64,000 bases of DNA from Actinocorallia sp039871655 (GCF_039871655.1 NZ_JBDPLZ010000002.1:372001-436000), one strand, 5' to 3'; positions 7,437 through 15,681 are shown, counted from the first letter of the stretch. The notes: generated by a model not told the origin, from the sequence alone. Made by a program: numbers and translations.

Positions 7437-8659
7437 GCCCGGGGCCGGGGTCGGCCCCGGTGTGGCCGGGTGGCCCACAGCCAGGCGGTGCCCAGCAGTG
7501 CCGCGGCGAGCGAGCCGGTGAAGATGCCGACCTTCGCGTGGGAGGTGATCTCCGGGTCGGTGAAGGCCAGGTCGGCGATGAACAGGGAGACGGTGAAGCC
7601 GATGCCGCCGAGCAGGGAGGCGCCGACCACCTCGGTGCGGCGGGTGCCCTTGGGCGGCGTGGCCCAGCCTCGGCGCAGGAAGAGGCGGGCGGCCCCGGTG
7701 ATGCCCAGCAGCTTCCCCAGGACCAGGCCGACGATGACGGCCCAGGCCACCGGCTGGGCCAGGGCCTCGGCGAGCCTGCCGCCGCGCAGGTCGACCCCGG
7801 CGTTGGCGAGGGCGAACAGCGGTACGACGAGGAACGCGCTGACCGGGGCCAGGGCGTGTTCGACCTCGTCGAGCACCTCCCGGCCGCCGACCGGGCGGGC
7901 CGGAGTGAGCAGGCCGAGCGCGACCCCGGCCAGCGTGGCGTGCACCCCCGACTCCAGGAAGGCGAACCAGACGAAGACCCCCGCGGGCACGTACCCCCAC
8001 GGTGAGGACACGCCCAGCCATCGCAGCACCGCCTCGGCGAGCAGCCCCGCCGCGGCGGCGGCCAGCCACCACGGCCGGACGTCGTCGCTGTAGACCAGGG
8101 CGATGACGGCGATGGCGATGATGTCGTCGACGATCGCGACGCTCAGCAGGAACAGTTTCGCCCCCGCCGAGACGCGTCGGCCCAGCAACGCCATGATGCC
8201 GACGGCGAAGGCGATGTCCGTGGCCATCGGGATGCCCCACCCGCGCCGCCCCTCGCCGCCCGTCGCGGCCAGAACGCCCAGGAACAGCAGGGCGGGCAGG
8301 ATCACCCCGCCCGCGGCCGCGACGGCCGGCAGCAGCGCGGCCCTCGGGTCGTGCAACTCCCCGATGGACAGCTCCCGTTTGACCTCCAGGCCGACGACGA
8401 AGAAGAACAGGGTCATCAGCCCGTCGTTGACCCAGTGCCGCAGGTCCTCGGTGACGATCAGCGGCCCGGCGCCGATGCCGAGCTCCTGCTGCCAGAACCA
8501 CGTGTACCCGTCGGAGAACGGGCTGTTGGCCCAGATGAGCGCCGCCACGGTCGCGACCAGCAGGACGGCCCCTCCTGCGCTCTCGGCGTGCAGCAGGGCC
8601 TTCAGCGGAGACAGGATCCGTTCCCGTCGGCGGGGCGCAGAATCCTTCACGGATTCCAT
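7391..8659 (-). CDS. nhaA: Na+/H+ antiporter NhaA
   Basis: A 422-residue NhaA-family antiporter of the plasma membrane, extruding sodium in exchange for protons. It has about 12 hydrophobic segments and the family signatures HWVNDGLMTLFFFVVGLEVKRE (first half), PMATDIAFAVG and VAIVDDIIAIAVIA, the last holding the paired aspartates that bind the ion. It ends in a Pro/Arg-rich tail overlapping the convergent small membrane-protein gene. Seven bases separate it from a frameshifted ORF and the Usp gene upstream, so the three form a leftward stress/ion unit. Confidence 0.95.
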   Translation of the reverse strand: MESVKDSAPRRRERILSPLKALLHAESAGGAVLLVATVAALIWANSPFSDGYTWFWQQELGIGAGPLIVTEDLRHWVNDGLMTLFFFVVGLEVKRELSIGELHDPRAALLPAVAAAGGVILPALLFLGVLAATGGEGRRGWGIPMATDIAFAVGIMALLGRRVSAGAKLFLLSVAIVDDIIAIAVIALVYSDDVRPWWLAAAAAGLLAEAVLRWLGVSSPWGYVPAGVFVWFAFLESGVHATLAGVALGLLTPARPVGGREVLDEVEHALAPVSAFLVVPLFALANAGVDLRGGRLAEALAQPVAWAVIVGLVLGKLLGITGAARLFLRRGWATPPKGTRRTEVVGASLLGGIGFTVSLFIADLAFTDPEITSHAKVGIFTGSLAAALLGTAWLWATRPHRGRPRPRAHPRPERLTAQYRTP

Positions 8660-8666
8660 CGTGCCC

Positions 8667-8923
8667 TCACGGAGAGTGAGGAACCCTGGTGAGAGGGCCT
8701 TCCGGCCTGCGGTTCGGGCGCGGGACGATCCGCTCCCCGCCGTCGCGCACGACCCTGACCCGGGCGTGGACCATCTCCCGCAGACTCTCCAGCGCCGCCT
8801 CGGCGCCGTTCAGGCCCCGGTGCCTGTCGGTCTCAGCAGCAGAACGACCTCGTGGGCGGCCAGCCTGTGGTGCGCGTCGTCGCGACGGAGCGCCCGGGGA
8901 TGGTTCATCCGCCCCCTGCTCAC
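8667..8923 (-). pseudogene. frameshifted small ORF between usp and nhaA
   Basis: GTG 8923 begins one base after the usp stop and reads VSRGRMNHPRALRRDDAHHR and on to VVLLL before a stop at 8810. From about 8840 a second frame takes over with ETDRHRGLNGAEAALESL, EMVHARVRVVRDGG and a stop at 8667, seven bases before nhaA. Both halves have GC-rich third positions typical of coding sequence, while neither alone is a full protein. A one-base indel around 8825-8845 would give one protein of roughly 85 residues. It is either a decayed gene or an assembly error. No family recognised. Confidence 0.55.
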
Positions 8924-8924
8924 G

Positions 8925-9593
8925 TCACCGCCCGTTCCGCGTCGGCCGGACGGCTTCGGCGCCGGCCGTTCGCGGAGACCAGTCGGGCCCGACGACGAGG
9001 ACCGGGACCGGCGAGCGGTGCACGAGGTCGGAGGCGACGCTTCCCAGCAGCTTCGTCGAGACGCCCCGGCCCTGCCTCCCCACGATGATCAGGTCCATTC
9101 CCTGCTCCCGGGCGTACTCGCGCAGTGTCCGCCCGGGCGGCCCGGTCAGCACCTGGCAGGAGGTGGGGATCTCCCCGGCCCTTTCCGCGAGGGCGTTCAG
9201 CCTCCGCGACTTCTCGTCGCCCTCCCGCAGCGCGTCTTCGTCGCGCTCGTCGTAGTAGACGACCTCGGCCAGGACGAGCATCCCGCAGCGGGAGGCCAGC
9301 AGGTCCAGCGCCGCGTCCAGCGCGACCCGCGACTGCGCCGACTCGTCGAGTCCGACGAGGACCCGCAGGCCGCCGGGGCTCCTGGGTTCGGGGAGAGCGC
9401 TCCGGGGCTCCAGCGCGGCACGTCTGGCCCGTTCCTCGACCTTCGAGAACGCGATCGGCACGAATCCCGGTCCCATCGCCATCGCGACGAGGGTCCATCT
9501 CGGATCGTGCCCCCTGCGGGTCAGCAGGAGCCCGGTGATCAGACCGACCGCCACCCATACGAGGACGAGGACTAGGACATTTGTAAGATCCAT
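8925..9593 (-). CDS. membrane-anchored universal stress protein
   Basis: A 222-residue protein: residues 1-22 form one transmembrane helix (LVLVLVWVAVGLITGLLL), residues 25-65 a linker, and residues 73-205 a UspA domain opening with RVLVGLDESAQSRVALDAAL. The ATP-binding signature appears near the end as VGRQGRG, followed after a few residues by GSVASDLVHRSPVPVLVV. Start ATG 9593 places the helix first; further upstream the frame is not coding-like. It precedes the frameshifted ORF and nhaA, suggesting a general stress or pH/salt response unit. Confidence 0.88.
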   Translation of the reverse strand: MDLTNVLVLVLVWVAVGLITGLLLTRRGHDPRWTLVAMAMGPGFVPIAFSKVEERARRAALEPRSALPEPRSPGGLRVLVGLDESAQSRVALDAALDLLASRCGMLVLAEVVYYDERDEDALREGDEKSRRLNALAERAGEIPTSCQVLTGPPGRTLREYAREQGMDLIIVGRQGRGVSTKLLGSVASDLVHRSPVPVLVVGPDWSPRTAGAEAVRPTRNGR

Positions 9594-9738
9594 GGCTCCA
9601 TCCTCATAAGGGGCATTCTGTATCGGATAGGGACAAAATTCCTTCGAGTGACCCCTGCTCTCGCCTACGCCTGAGGTCTTCCCGGGCGAGGATCGGTCAC
9701 ACGAGGAGCCGGAACGTCCACGGGGTCGACAATAATAT

Positions 9739-9752
9739 GTAGATCGGTCTAC
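9739..9752. promoter_or_regulatory. probable TetR operator (LmrA/YxaF type)
   Basis: GTAGA-TCGG-TCTAC is a perfect 5-bp inverted repeat in the 168-bp divergent region, 10 bp before the TetR GTG start. The core TAGAYCGRTCTA matches the TAGACC-containing operator known for LmrA/YxaF repressors, the subfamily to which the adjacent TetR protein belongs. Its position suggests autorepression. Confidence 0.65.
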
Positions 9753-9761
9753 TATTGCGGG

Positions 9762-10319
9762 GTGAGCAAGGGACGGGACACGCGGATGCGGATGGTCGGG
9801 GTCATGGCGGAGGCCGTGGAGGAGAAGGGGGCGGCCGGTACCGGGATCAACGAGGTGCTGCGGCGTAGTGGTGCGCCGCGAGGTTCGCTGTACTTCCACT
9901 TTCCCGGGGGCAAGGACGAACTCGTGGAGGCGGCGCTGCGGTTCGGTGCCGGGCAGGTCGAGGAACTCGTCCTGCGCGCTGCCTCCGAGGGCGGCGGGGC
10001 CGCTGATGCGATCGGGCTGCTGATCCGTCTGCTGGCCGACCGGCAGGAGGCCGCCGGGTTCGCCAAGGGGTGTCCGGTCGCGGCCGTCGCGGTCGAGGCG
10101 CCGCCCGGATCGGAGCTCGCCGGGGTGTGCGCCGAGATCTATGACGGGTGGGAGTCCGGCCTCGCCGCGCTCCTGGCCGCGGAGGGGCACCCGGAGGAGA
10201 CCGCGGGTCAGGTCCTGGCGCTCATCGAGGGCGCCCTACTGCTCAGCCGGGTCCGCCGGTCCCGGCTGCCCCTCGAATCGGCGGCACGGGCCGTCCACGC
10301 ACTTCTGGAGAGAACATGA
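9762..10319 (+). CDS. TetR repressor, LmrA/YxaF subfamily
   Basis: A 185-residue TetR-family protein. The HTH segment is GINEVLRRSGAPRGSLYFHFPGGKDELV (about residues 27-54), the form typical of the LmrA/YxaF group with its SLYFHFPGGKDEL end. The C-terminal domain begins at about residue 75 and contains the subfamily-like AKGCPVAAVAVE. GTG 9762 follows directly on a matching operator. Its stop overlaps the next gene (ATGA), so it likely regulates itself and the SDR reductase. Confidence 0.9.
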   Translation: MSKGRDTRMRMVGVMAEAVEEKGAAGTGINEVLRRSGAPRGSLYFHFPGGKDELVEAALRFGAGQVEELVLRAASEGGGAADAIGLLIRLLADRQEAAGFAKGCPVAAVAVEAPPGSELAGVCAEIYDGWESGLAALLAAEGHPEETAGQVLALIEGALLLSRVRRSRLPLESAARAVHALLERT

Positions 10320-11329
10320 ACCAGCCCGACACACTCGTCATCGGAGGCACCGGGCTCATCGGCCGGTGGCTGGTGCCGGAACTCACCCGACAGGGGCGCG
10401 GCGTCGCCGTGCTCGTGCGGCGGGCCGCCGAGCGCGAGGCGGAACTACGCGCGTGGGTCGTCGCGCACGGCGGGGACACCGGACTGCTCGCCGTACTGGA
10501 CGGCGACCTCACCCGTCCCGGGCTCGGGCTGCCCGGCGGGCTCGACACCGTCCGGGACGTCTACAACCTGGGGGCGCGGTTCGACTTCGGGCTCGACCGG
10601 GCGGAGGCGCGGCGGGTCAACGTGGACGGGGCGCTCGAAGCGGTGCGCTGGACGGCCGGGCTGCCGAAGGCTCGGCGGCTCGTGCACATCAGCGGGTACC
10701 GGGTGGCCGCCGTGGACGGGCGTCTCGACGCGACGGAGCTGGACGCGCTCTACCGCAAGGCCGGGGCGTACGAGGCCAGCAAGGTCGAGGCGGACCAGGC
10801 CGTCCGGGAGGCGGCCGGTGAACTCGGCATCCCGTACAACGCGGTCAATCCATCCAGTGTCATCGGGGACTCGCGGACGGGGGAGACGGTCCAGACCCTC
10901 GGCCTCGGCGAGATGGTGCGCGACCTGCACCGCGGAAAGCTGCCCGCCCTGCCCGGCGACCGGCGCACCTGGGTGCCGCTGGTCACCGTCGACCACCTCG
11001 CGCGGTTCCTCGCGGCGGTGCCCGAGCACGCCGAACCCGGAGAGGCGTTCTGGGTCCTGGACGACGACACCCCGCCGCTGCACGACCTGATGCGGCTGGT
11101 CGCCGCGCACCTGGGGGTGCGCGCGCCGAGGCTGAGCGTGCCGGCGGGGGTGCTGCGACGCCTGCCCTCCAAGCTCACCAAGGCCGATCCGGAGACGTTG
11201 AGCTTCCTGTCCGCCGACCGCTACCCGACGGGCTCGGCCCGAAAGCTGGAGGCCGCGGCGGGGCTGGAGCTCCCGCCGCTCGCCCCGGCCGTCCGGGCCT
11301 GGGCGGACCACCTCACCCGAGCGAGTTGA
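10316..11329 (+). CDS. extended-SDR NAD(P)-dependent epimerase/reductase
   Basis: A 337-residue extended short-chain dehydrogenase. The N-terminal cofactor motif is VIGGTGLIGRWL (TGxxGxxG-like). The downstream segments YNLGARFDFG, HISGYRV and the catalytic-type Y...K (AYEASKVEAD) follow. Substrate unknown. ATG 10316 overlaps the TetR stop, indicating co-regulation by the LmrA/YxaF-like repressor. Its 3' end overlaps the convergent NmrA-like gene by 17 nt. Confidence 0.85.
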   Translation: MNQPDTLVIGGTGLIGRWLVPELTRQGRGVAVLVRRAAEREAELRAWVVAHGGDTGLLAVLDGDLTRPGLGLPGGLDTVRDVYNLGARFDFGLDRAEARRVNVDGALEAVRWTAGLPKARRLVHISGYRVAAVDGRLDATELDALYRKAGAYEASKVEADQAVREAAGELGIPYNAVNPSSVIGDSRTGETVQTLGLGEMVRDLHRGKLPALPGDRRTWVPLVTVDHLARFLAAVPEHAEPGEAFWVLDDDTPPLHDLMRLVAAHLGVRAPRLSVPAGVLRRLPSKLTKADPETLSFLSADRYPTGSARKLEAAAGLELPPLAPAVRAWADHLTRAS

Positions 11330-12137
11330 GGAACTGCTGGAGGCTGGAGGCGGGGTGGCCGGTGGCCCGCTGCACGGTGGGGCTGACGATGTCCATCTCG
11401 CCGGTGGCGATGGCCTGGTAGGAGGTGACCCAGCCCTCGACCTCCCAGTCGGGGGCGCCGTAGCGCGCCCGGGAGGCGTAGGCCTCCTCGACCGTCTCGT
11501 CCACGTACTCGACGCCCATCATCTCGGCCGTCTGCCCCATGGTGAGGGACTGCGGGCCCGTCACGTCGTACCTGCGGCCCCGGTGCAGGTCGGGGTGGAG
11601 CAGGATCGCCGCGGCCACGGCCGCCACGTCGGTGCGGGCCACCCAGGCGCAGCGGCCCTGACCCGCGGGGCCGCGGATGGCGCCGTCCTGGACCAGGTGG
11701 GGGAGCACGTCCTGGTAGAGGCTGGGGCGCAGGAAGGTGAAGTCCATTCCCGAGCCCTTCACGTACTGCTCGGTGGCCCAGTGGTCTCGGGCGAAGGTGA
11801 ACGTGGCCTGCTCCGCCGCGGACAGGAACGACAGGTAGACGAGGTGGTGGACCTCCGCCGACATCGCCGCGTCCACCGCGCGGTGGTGCTCGGCGACCCG
11901 ATCGGGCGACTCCGCGGCCGATACCAGGAAGACCGTGTGCAGGCCGGAGAAGGCCTCCCTCATGCCGTCGACGTCGTGGTAGCCGCCGGCCGTCGCGACC
12001 CTCGCGCCGGGCAGCTCGGGGGCGCGGGAGGGGTCTCGGACGATGAGCCGGAGGGAGTGGCCGGCCTTCGCCAGGAGCCGGGCGGTCTCGCCGCCCACCG
12101 CGCCGGTGGCGCCGGTGATGCCGATGGTGTGGGTCAC
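11313..12137 (-). CDS. NmrA-like NAD(P)-binding protein
   Basis: A 274-residue atypical SDR of the NmrA/HSCARG type: cofactor loop GITGATGAVGGETARLL at the N-terminus, VFLVSAAE, YLSFLSA and FLRPSLYQDV. These proteins bind NAD(P) and act as redox sensors or quinone/azo-type reductases. GTG 12137 overlaps the DUF3037 stop, making it the third gene of an operon with the HipA-like kinase. Whether it works with the kinase is unknown; the coupling shows co-expression only. Confidence 0.82.
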   Translation of the reverse strand: MTHTIGITGATGAVGGETARLLAKAGHSLRLIVRDPSRAPELPGARVATAGGYHDVDGMREAFSGLHTVFLVSAAESPDRVAEHHRAVDAAMSAEVHHLVYLSFLSAAEQATFTFARDHWATEQYVKGSGMDFTFLRPSLYQDVLPHLVQDGAIRGPAGQGRCAWVARTDVAAVAAAILLHPDLHRGRRYDVTGPQSLTMGQTAEMMGVEYVDETVEEAYASRARYGAPDWEVEGWVTSYQAIATGEMDIVSPTVQRATGHPASSLQQFLNSLG

Positions 12138-12556
12138 GACTGGACGAGCCTTTCGAAGAGGCGGGCGAGGGTCGCGTCCGGGTCGTCGGTGAGCCCGGGG
12201 TGCACGGGACCGGACTGGACGATCGTGCTACGCGGGGCGGTGAGCCAGCGGAACCGCCGCCCGAGCGAGTCTCCACCGGCGTGGTCGTCGCCCGCGCAGT
12301 GGGCGGCGATTCCGTTCAGCGCCCGGCGCAGTTGCTCGACGTTCATTCCCGGTGAGAACGCGCGCAACCGATTTTCGTCCGCCGAGATGCGAACCTGCAG
12401 GTAGTCGCGCTTCCGGCAGTAGACGACGACGCCGACATTGAGTGATTCGCCGCGTTCCAGGTCCGGGATGAGGCGCAGCAGCGCGTACTCGTAGAGGTCC
12501 ACTTCGGGGTGTTCCGTGAGGTCGGTAGGGGAAGAGGGGGTCTGTCGCTGGTTCAC
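12134..12556 (-). CDS. DUF3037 protein
   Basis: A 140-residue DUF3037 protein. Its core begins YEYALLRLIPDLERGESLNVGVVVYCRKRDYLQVRI, the family's most conserved region, followed by HCAGDD and the C-terminal FERL. GTG 12556 overlaps the kinase stop and its own TGA overlaps the next start, so all three genes are translationally coupled. DUF3037 genes commonly sit beside HipA-like kinase genes, suggesting a complex or substrate/regulator relation; no biochemical role is known to me. Confidence 0.88.
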   Translation of the reverse strand: MNQRQTPSSPTDLTEHPEVDLYEYALLRLIPDLERGESLNVGVVVYCRKRDYLQVRISADENRLRAFSPGMNVEQLRRALNGIAAHCAGDDHAGGDSLGRRFRWLTAPRSTIVQSGPVHPGLTDDPDATLARLFERLVQS

Positions 12557-13299
12557 GGCAGCCAGCTCCTCGGCGCCGCGGCACGGGCGAGCAGCTGGGT
12601 CACATAGGCCTCGCGGACGTCCTGCGCCGAGGCGAACCCGGGCTCGCCGGTGAGCCAGGGCTCGGGGACGAGCTCGACCGCCGAACGCAGCAGCTTCTCG
12701 GTGACCAGGGGGAGCAGCGCGGCCTCGGCGCCGCCGAGGTCCTTGGCGTAGGGCTTGAAGACGTGGTCGTCCACGTCGTAGGGCCGGTGCACCAGCTTGG
12801 AGGCGCTGGCCCAGGCGTGGTGGAAGTACAGGCTCGCCCCGTGGTCGATGAGCCAGACGTCCCCGTGCCAGACCAGCATGTTCGGGTTGCGCCAGCTGCG
12901 GTCGACGTTGCCGATGAACGCGTCGAACCACAGGACCCGGCTGGCGAAGCCGGCGTCGGGCGTCCAGCCGAGCGGATCGTAGCCGAGCGCGCCGGGCAGG
13001 AAGTCCACGCCGAGGTTCCAGCCGGGGCTGGCGTCGAGCAGGTCCTGCACCTCCTCGTCCGGCTCGTGCTTGGCCATCACCGGATCGAAGTCCAGGATGA
13101 CCTGCTCGGGGGTGCGGAAACCCAGCTCCCGGGCCAGGGCTCCGGCCAGGATCTCGGCGATCAGCGCTTTGCGGCCCTGGCCGGCCCCGGTGAACTTGGC
13201 GACGTAGGTGCCGAGGTCGGCGGCCTCCACCAGGCCGGGCAGCGAACCGCCCTCACGCAGGGGCAGGACATACCGGGTGGCTCTGATCAAGGGCAACAC
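12553..13299 (-). CDS. HipA-like protein kinase
   Basis: A 248-residue HipA-family kinase lacking the N-terminal HipA_N subdomain of classic HipA toxins. Active-site elements are visible: K35 in VAKF (ATP lysine), E49 in the following helix, the catalytic loop NVDRSWRNPN (N131, D133, N138, N140) and the metal-binding D152 in LIDHG. All key residues are present, so it should be an active kinase or nucleotidyl-transferring enzyme. It is first in the operon with DUF3037 and NmrA. No HipB-like antitoxin gene is adjacent, so a toxin role is not supported. Confidence 0.82.
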   Translation of the reverse strand: MLPLIRATRYVLPLREGGSLPGLVEAADLGTYVAKFTGAGQGRKALIAEILAGALARELGFRTPEQVILDFDPVMAKHEPDEEVQDLLDASPGWNLGVDFLPGALGYDPLGWTPDAGFASRVLWFDAFIGNVDRSWRNPNMLVWHGDVWLIDHGASLYFHHAWASASKLVHRPYDVDDHVFKPYAKDLGGAEAALLPLVTEKLLRSAVELVPEPWLTGEPGFASAQDVREAYVTQLLARAAAPRSWLP

Positions 13300-13315
13300 G
13301 CGCCAAGGCTATCCG

Positions 13316-13765
13316 TCAGGGGTGGTAGACCTGGTACGCGAGGGTGATCTTTCCCCGCTTGTCGAAGCGCAGGCCCCACTGGGGGTTCATCTTCGGCTTG
13401 TCGACGGCCGCGCGCAGTCCCTTCAGCCCGGTCTTGCGCATGGAGATCATGCCCTGGGAGTCGAGGGAGAAGACACAGATCGTCGCCTTCTTCGCGAAGG
13501 CGCGCGTCTGCTTCTTTCCGTAGGGCTTGTAGTAGCCGTCGTTGTACTCGGACTTCGTGTACTTGGCCCAACGGCCCGTGAGCCCGCCGTAGGGACGCTT
13601 CGCCGAGACGGGCCGCACGCCGCCGGGTCTGACGTCGATGACCTTCTGGAACTTCGGCGCCTTGGCCTTGACCGAGCAGATGTTCCCCGCGGCCTGGGCG
13701 GGAGCGGCGACGACCAGGGGAGCGGCCAGGGCGGCGGCCGCCATGGCTATCAAGGGTGTACGCAT
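13316..13765 (-). CDS. small secreted protein, family A copy 1
   Basis: A 149-residue protein with signal peptide MRTPLIAMAAAALAAPLVV and a likely cleavage after APAQA. The mature part is basic and aromatic, with GGLTGRWAKY, DGYYKPYG, TRAFAKKATICVF, MRKTGLKG and the end WGLRFDKRGKITLAYQVYHP. The same order of motifs occurs in the gene at 14015-14467, and a decayed C-terminal copy lies between them. Two cysteines (ICSV and ICVF) may pair. Function unknown. ATG 13765 has AAAGG upstream. It ends 17 nt from the kinase start, but in its own unit. Confidence 0.75.
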   Translation of the reverse strand: MRTPLIAMAAAALAAPLVVAAPAQAAGNICSVKAKAPKFQKVIDVRPGGVRPVSAKRPYGGLTGRWAKYTKSEYNDGYYKPYGKKQTRAFAKKATICVFSLDSQGMISMRKTGLKGLRAAVDKPKMNPQWGLRFDKRGKITLAYQVYHP

Positions 13766-13802
13766 ACGTCTCAACCTTTTCGCTTGTTTCAACACCAGAT
13801 TC

Positions 13803-13865
13803 TCAACTGCGGAAGATCTGGTAGGCGGGGGTGATCTTTCCCAGTTCGTCGAAGCGCAGTCCCTC
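13803..13865 (-). pseudogene. decayed C-terminal copy of secreted family A
   Basis: Read leftwards this stretch gives GLRFDELGKITPAYQIFRS and a stop, closely matching the last 20 residues of the intact neighbour (GLRFDKRGKITLAYQVYHP). The upstream reading (PGVEADDHLVGQEPDPRE) has no family motifs, signal peptide or start. It is best explained as the remnant of a third tandem copy located between two intact ones. Confidence 0.75.
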
Positions 13866-14014
13866 CCGAGGGTCCGGTTCCTGGCCGACCAGATGATCAT
13901 CAGCTTCGACGCCCGGACCGGCGAGGAGGTTCGGTAAAGATCATCTCTTGGGGGGAGGCGGGTGGGCGGCGCCGGAGCGTGAAGGAGGTACGCGCGCCCT
14001 CACCTCTCAGGAGA

Positions 14015-14467
14015 TCAGTGGTCCCAGGCCTCGATCACCTTGACGACTTCGCCCTTCTTGTTGAAGCGCAGGTTCCACCGGGCGGCGTCCGGCTTGCCGG
14101 CGACGGCCTTGCGGAAGCCCTTGAGACCGGTCTTGCGGAGGGTCATCTCGTCGTCCACGAGGACGCGCAGGCAGACGGTCACGTTCTTCGCCAGCGCCCG
14201 CGTCCTCGTGGGCCCGTAAGGCTTCCAGAGGAAGCCGTCGTTGTCGTCGCGGTTGCCGACGGTCTTGGTCCAGCGTCCCTTCACCGCACCGTTCGGGTGC
14301 TTCTTGGCGGGAAGAAGGACGCCGTTCTTGCGGACGAGCATCGTCTTGTCGTACTTCATCGCCGCGTCCGACCAGCCGCAGACCTTGTCGGACGGACGGG
14401 CCTCCGCGGGGGCGGAGGCCAAGGGGACGAGCAGGGCGGCCGTCAAGACGGCCAGGGTTTTGCGCAT
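14015..14467 (-). CDS. small secreted protein, family A copy 3
   Basis: A 150-residue secreted protein with signal peptide MRKTLAVLTAALLVPLASA and likely cleavage near APAEA. Mature motifs align with the copy at 13316: KVCGW, GAVKGRWTK, DGFLWKPYG, TRALAKNVTVCLRV, TLRKTGLKGF and the ending WNLRFNKKGEVVKVIEAWDH. The two conserved cysteines are kept. ATG 14467 has a GGGAG element a few bases upstream. Function unknown; conserved Trp/Arg/Lys pattern suggests a compact binding protein or inhibitor. Confidence 0.75.
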   Translation of the reverse strand: MRKTLAVLTAALLVPLASAPAEARPSDKVCGWSDAAMKYDKTMLVRKNGVLLPAKKHPNGAVKGRWTKTVGNRDDNDGFLWKPYGPTRTRALAKNVTVCLRVLVDDEMTLRKTGLKGFRKAVAGKPDAARWNLRFNKKGEVVKVIEAWDH

Positions 14468-14532
14468 GACACTCCCTCACGATCCAGGTGCTTGTGGCGT
14501 TCGATGCGTGAGGGAGCGCCACGGTTCGCGTC

Positions 14533-15585
14533 CTACCAGGCGCCCTCGTAACCCTTCGGAACGAGGTTGCGCACGATGGACTGGACGGTCACACCGTTGT
14601 AGGTGGTGGTGAACCGGAACGGGGTGAGCGCCTGGACCTCCTTGTAGCCGATCCAGAACGGCGCGGCCGTCTGGCCTTCGGGGATGGTGACCTGGCCCCC
14701 GTTGTTGATCTCGAGCAGGGCGGGCTGGTCGGACGTCACCTGCAGCGTGAGCCCGCCCTTGGGGGCGGGGAGGTTGATGTCGATGTGTGCTTGAAGGGCG
14801 CGGCCGGCCGTGGAGGAGTCGACGAACTCGTTGAAGTGGAGGGTGAACTTCGTCGGCACGTAGGTGACGTCGGCGTCCTTCGCGGTGAGGACGAATCTCG
14901 TGGCGAGGCTCTGCGCCCCGTACCTGGCGGTGAGCTTCACTCTGGTGTTCGCGTCGACGGCCTCGGTCGCCACGTCGAAACGGGCGGCCTTCCGGCCCGC
15001 GGGGATCTTCACGGAGGCCTTGACCTTCGCCTTGGCGTTGCCGCTGGCGAGAGCGACCGTCACGCCGCCCGCCGGGGCCGCCTTGTTCAGCGCGATGGTG
15101 CCGGAGGTGGCGGTGCCGCCCTGGAGCGCGTAGGTGTCCAGGGCGAGCCGTGCCAGGTAGAGGGCGGGGGTGAGGGTGAGGTCGCGTTTGAGGACCTTGC
15201 CTCCGAGCCCGGCGGCCACCACACCGGTGCCGATCCGGGAGATCTTGGCGGTCCGGATGGCGAAGCGCGCGCTCTTCTTGCCGGCCGGGACCTTCACCGA
15301 CGCGGGGACCTTGATGTACTTGGCGCTCTTGGCGGCGAGCTTGACCTTCATGCCGCCCATGGGCGCGGCGGCGGTCAGCGTGACGGTGCCGTAGGTCTTC
15401 TTGCCGCCGACCAGCTTGCGCTTGGCGAGTTTCAGCCCGGCGAGCCGCGGTTTCGCCTTCAACTGGGCGACGTTCTGGATGGTGGTGGTGGCTCCGTCGA
15501 TCTGAGTGATCGCGTAACCGCCGGAGAGTGCGAGGGAGGCGGCGATAGTGCCGCCGATGAGGGCTCTTCTGAGTCGCCGGACCAA
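14533..15585 (-). CDS. secreted protein with repeated beta-sandwich domains
   Basis: A 350-residue exported protein: signal peptide LVRRLRRALIGGTIAASLAL, then at least two copies of a roughly 110-residue unit. Unit one contains YGTVTLTAAAPMGGMKVKL with VPASVKVPAGKKSARFAI; unit two contains SGTIALNKAAPAGGVTVAL with VKASVKIPAGRKAARFDV. A third, more diverged unit follows (INLPAPKGGLTLQVTSDQ, VTIPEGQTAAPFWI). This pattern resembles bacterial Ig-like/Calx-beta adhesive modules. TTG 15585 is chosen because GGAAGG lies eight bases upstream and the hydrophobic signal starts there. Function unknown, perhaps cell-surface. Confidence 0.7.
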   Translation of the reverse strand: MVRRLRRALIGGTIAASLALSGGYAITQIDGATTTIQNVAQLKAKPRLAGLKLAKRKLVGGKKTYGTVTLTAAAPMGGMKVKLAAKSAKYIKVPASVKVPAGKKSARFAIRTAKISRIGTGVVAAGLGGKVLKRDLTLTPALYLARLALDTYALQGGTATSGTIALNKAAPAGGVTVALASGNAKAKVKASVKIPAGRKAARFDVATEAVDANTRVKLTARYGAQSLATRFVLTAKDADVTYVPTKFTLHFNEFVDSSTAGRALQAHIDINLPAPKGGLTLQVTSDQPALLEINNGGQVTIPEGQTAAPFWIGYKEVQALTPFRFTTTYNGVTVQSIVRNLVPKGYEGAW

Positions 15586-15681
15586 GGGAACGGCCTTCCG
15601 GGGAGTAAGGGGGGTCAATGGTGCCGCCGTATGATTTCGGCTCGCCGGACCCGCGTCAAGATCGCAGGCTGCCGTTCCGAA

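Noticed and set aside
12553..13299. Classical HipAB toxin-antitoxin system
   Set aside because: No HipB-like HTH gene adjacent and no HipA_N subdomain; only a HipA-like kinase is supported.
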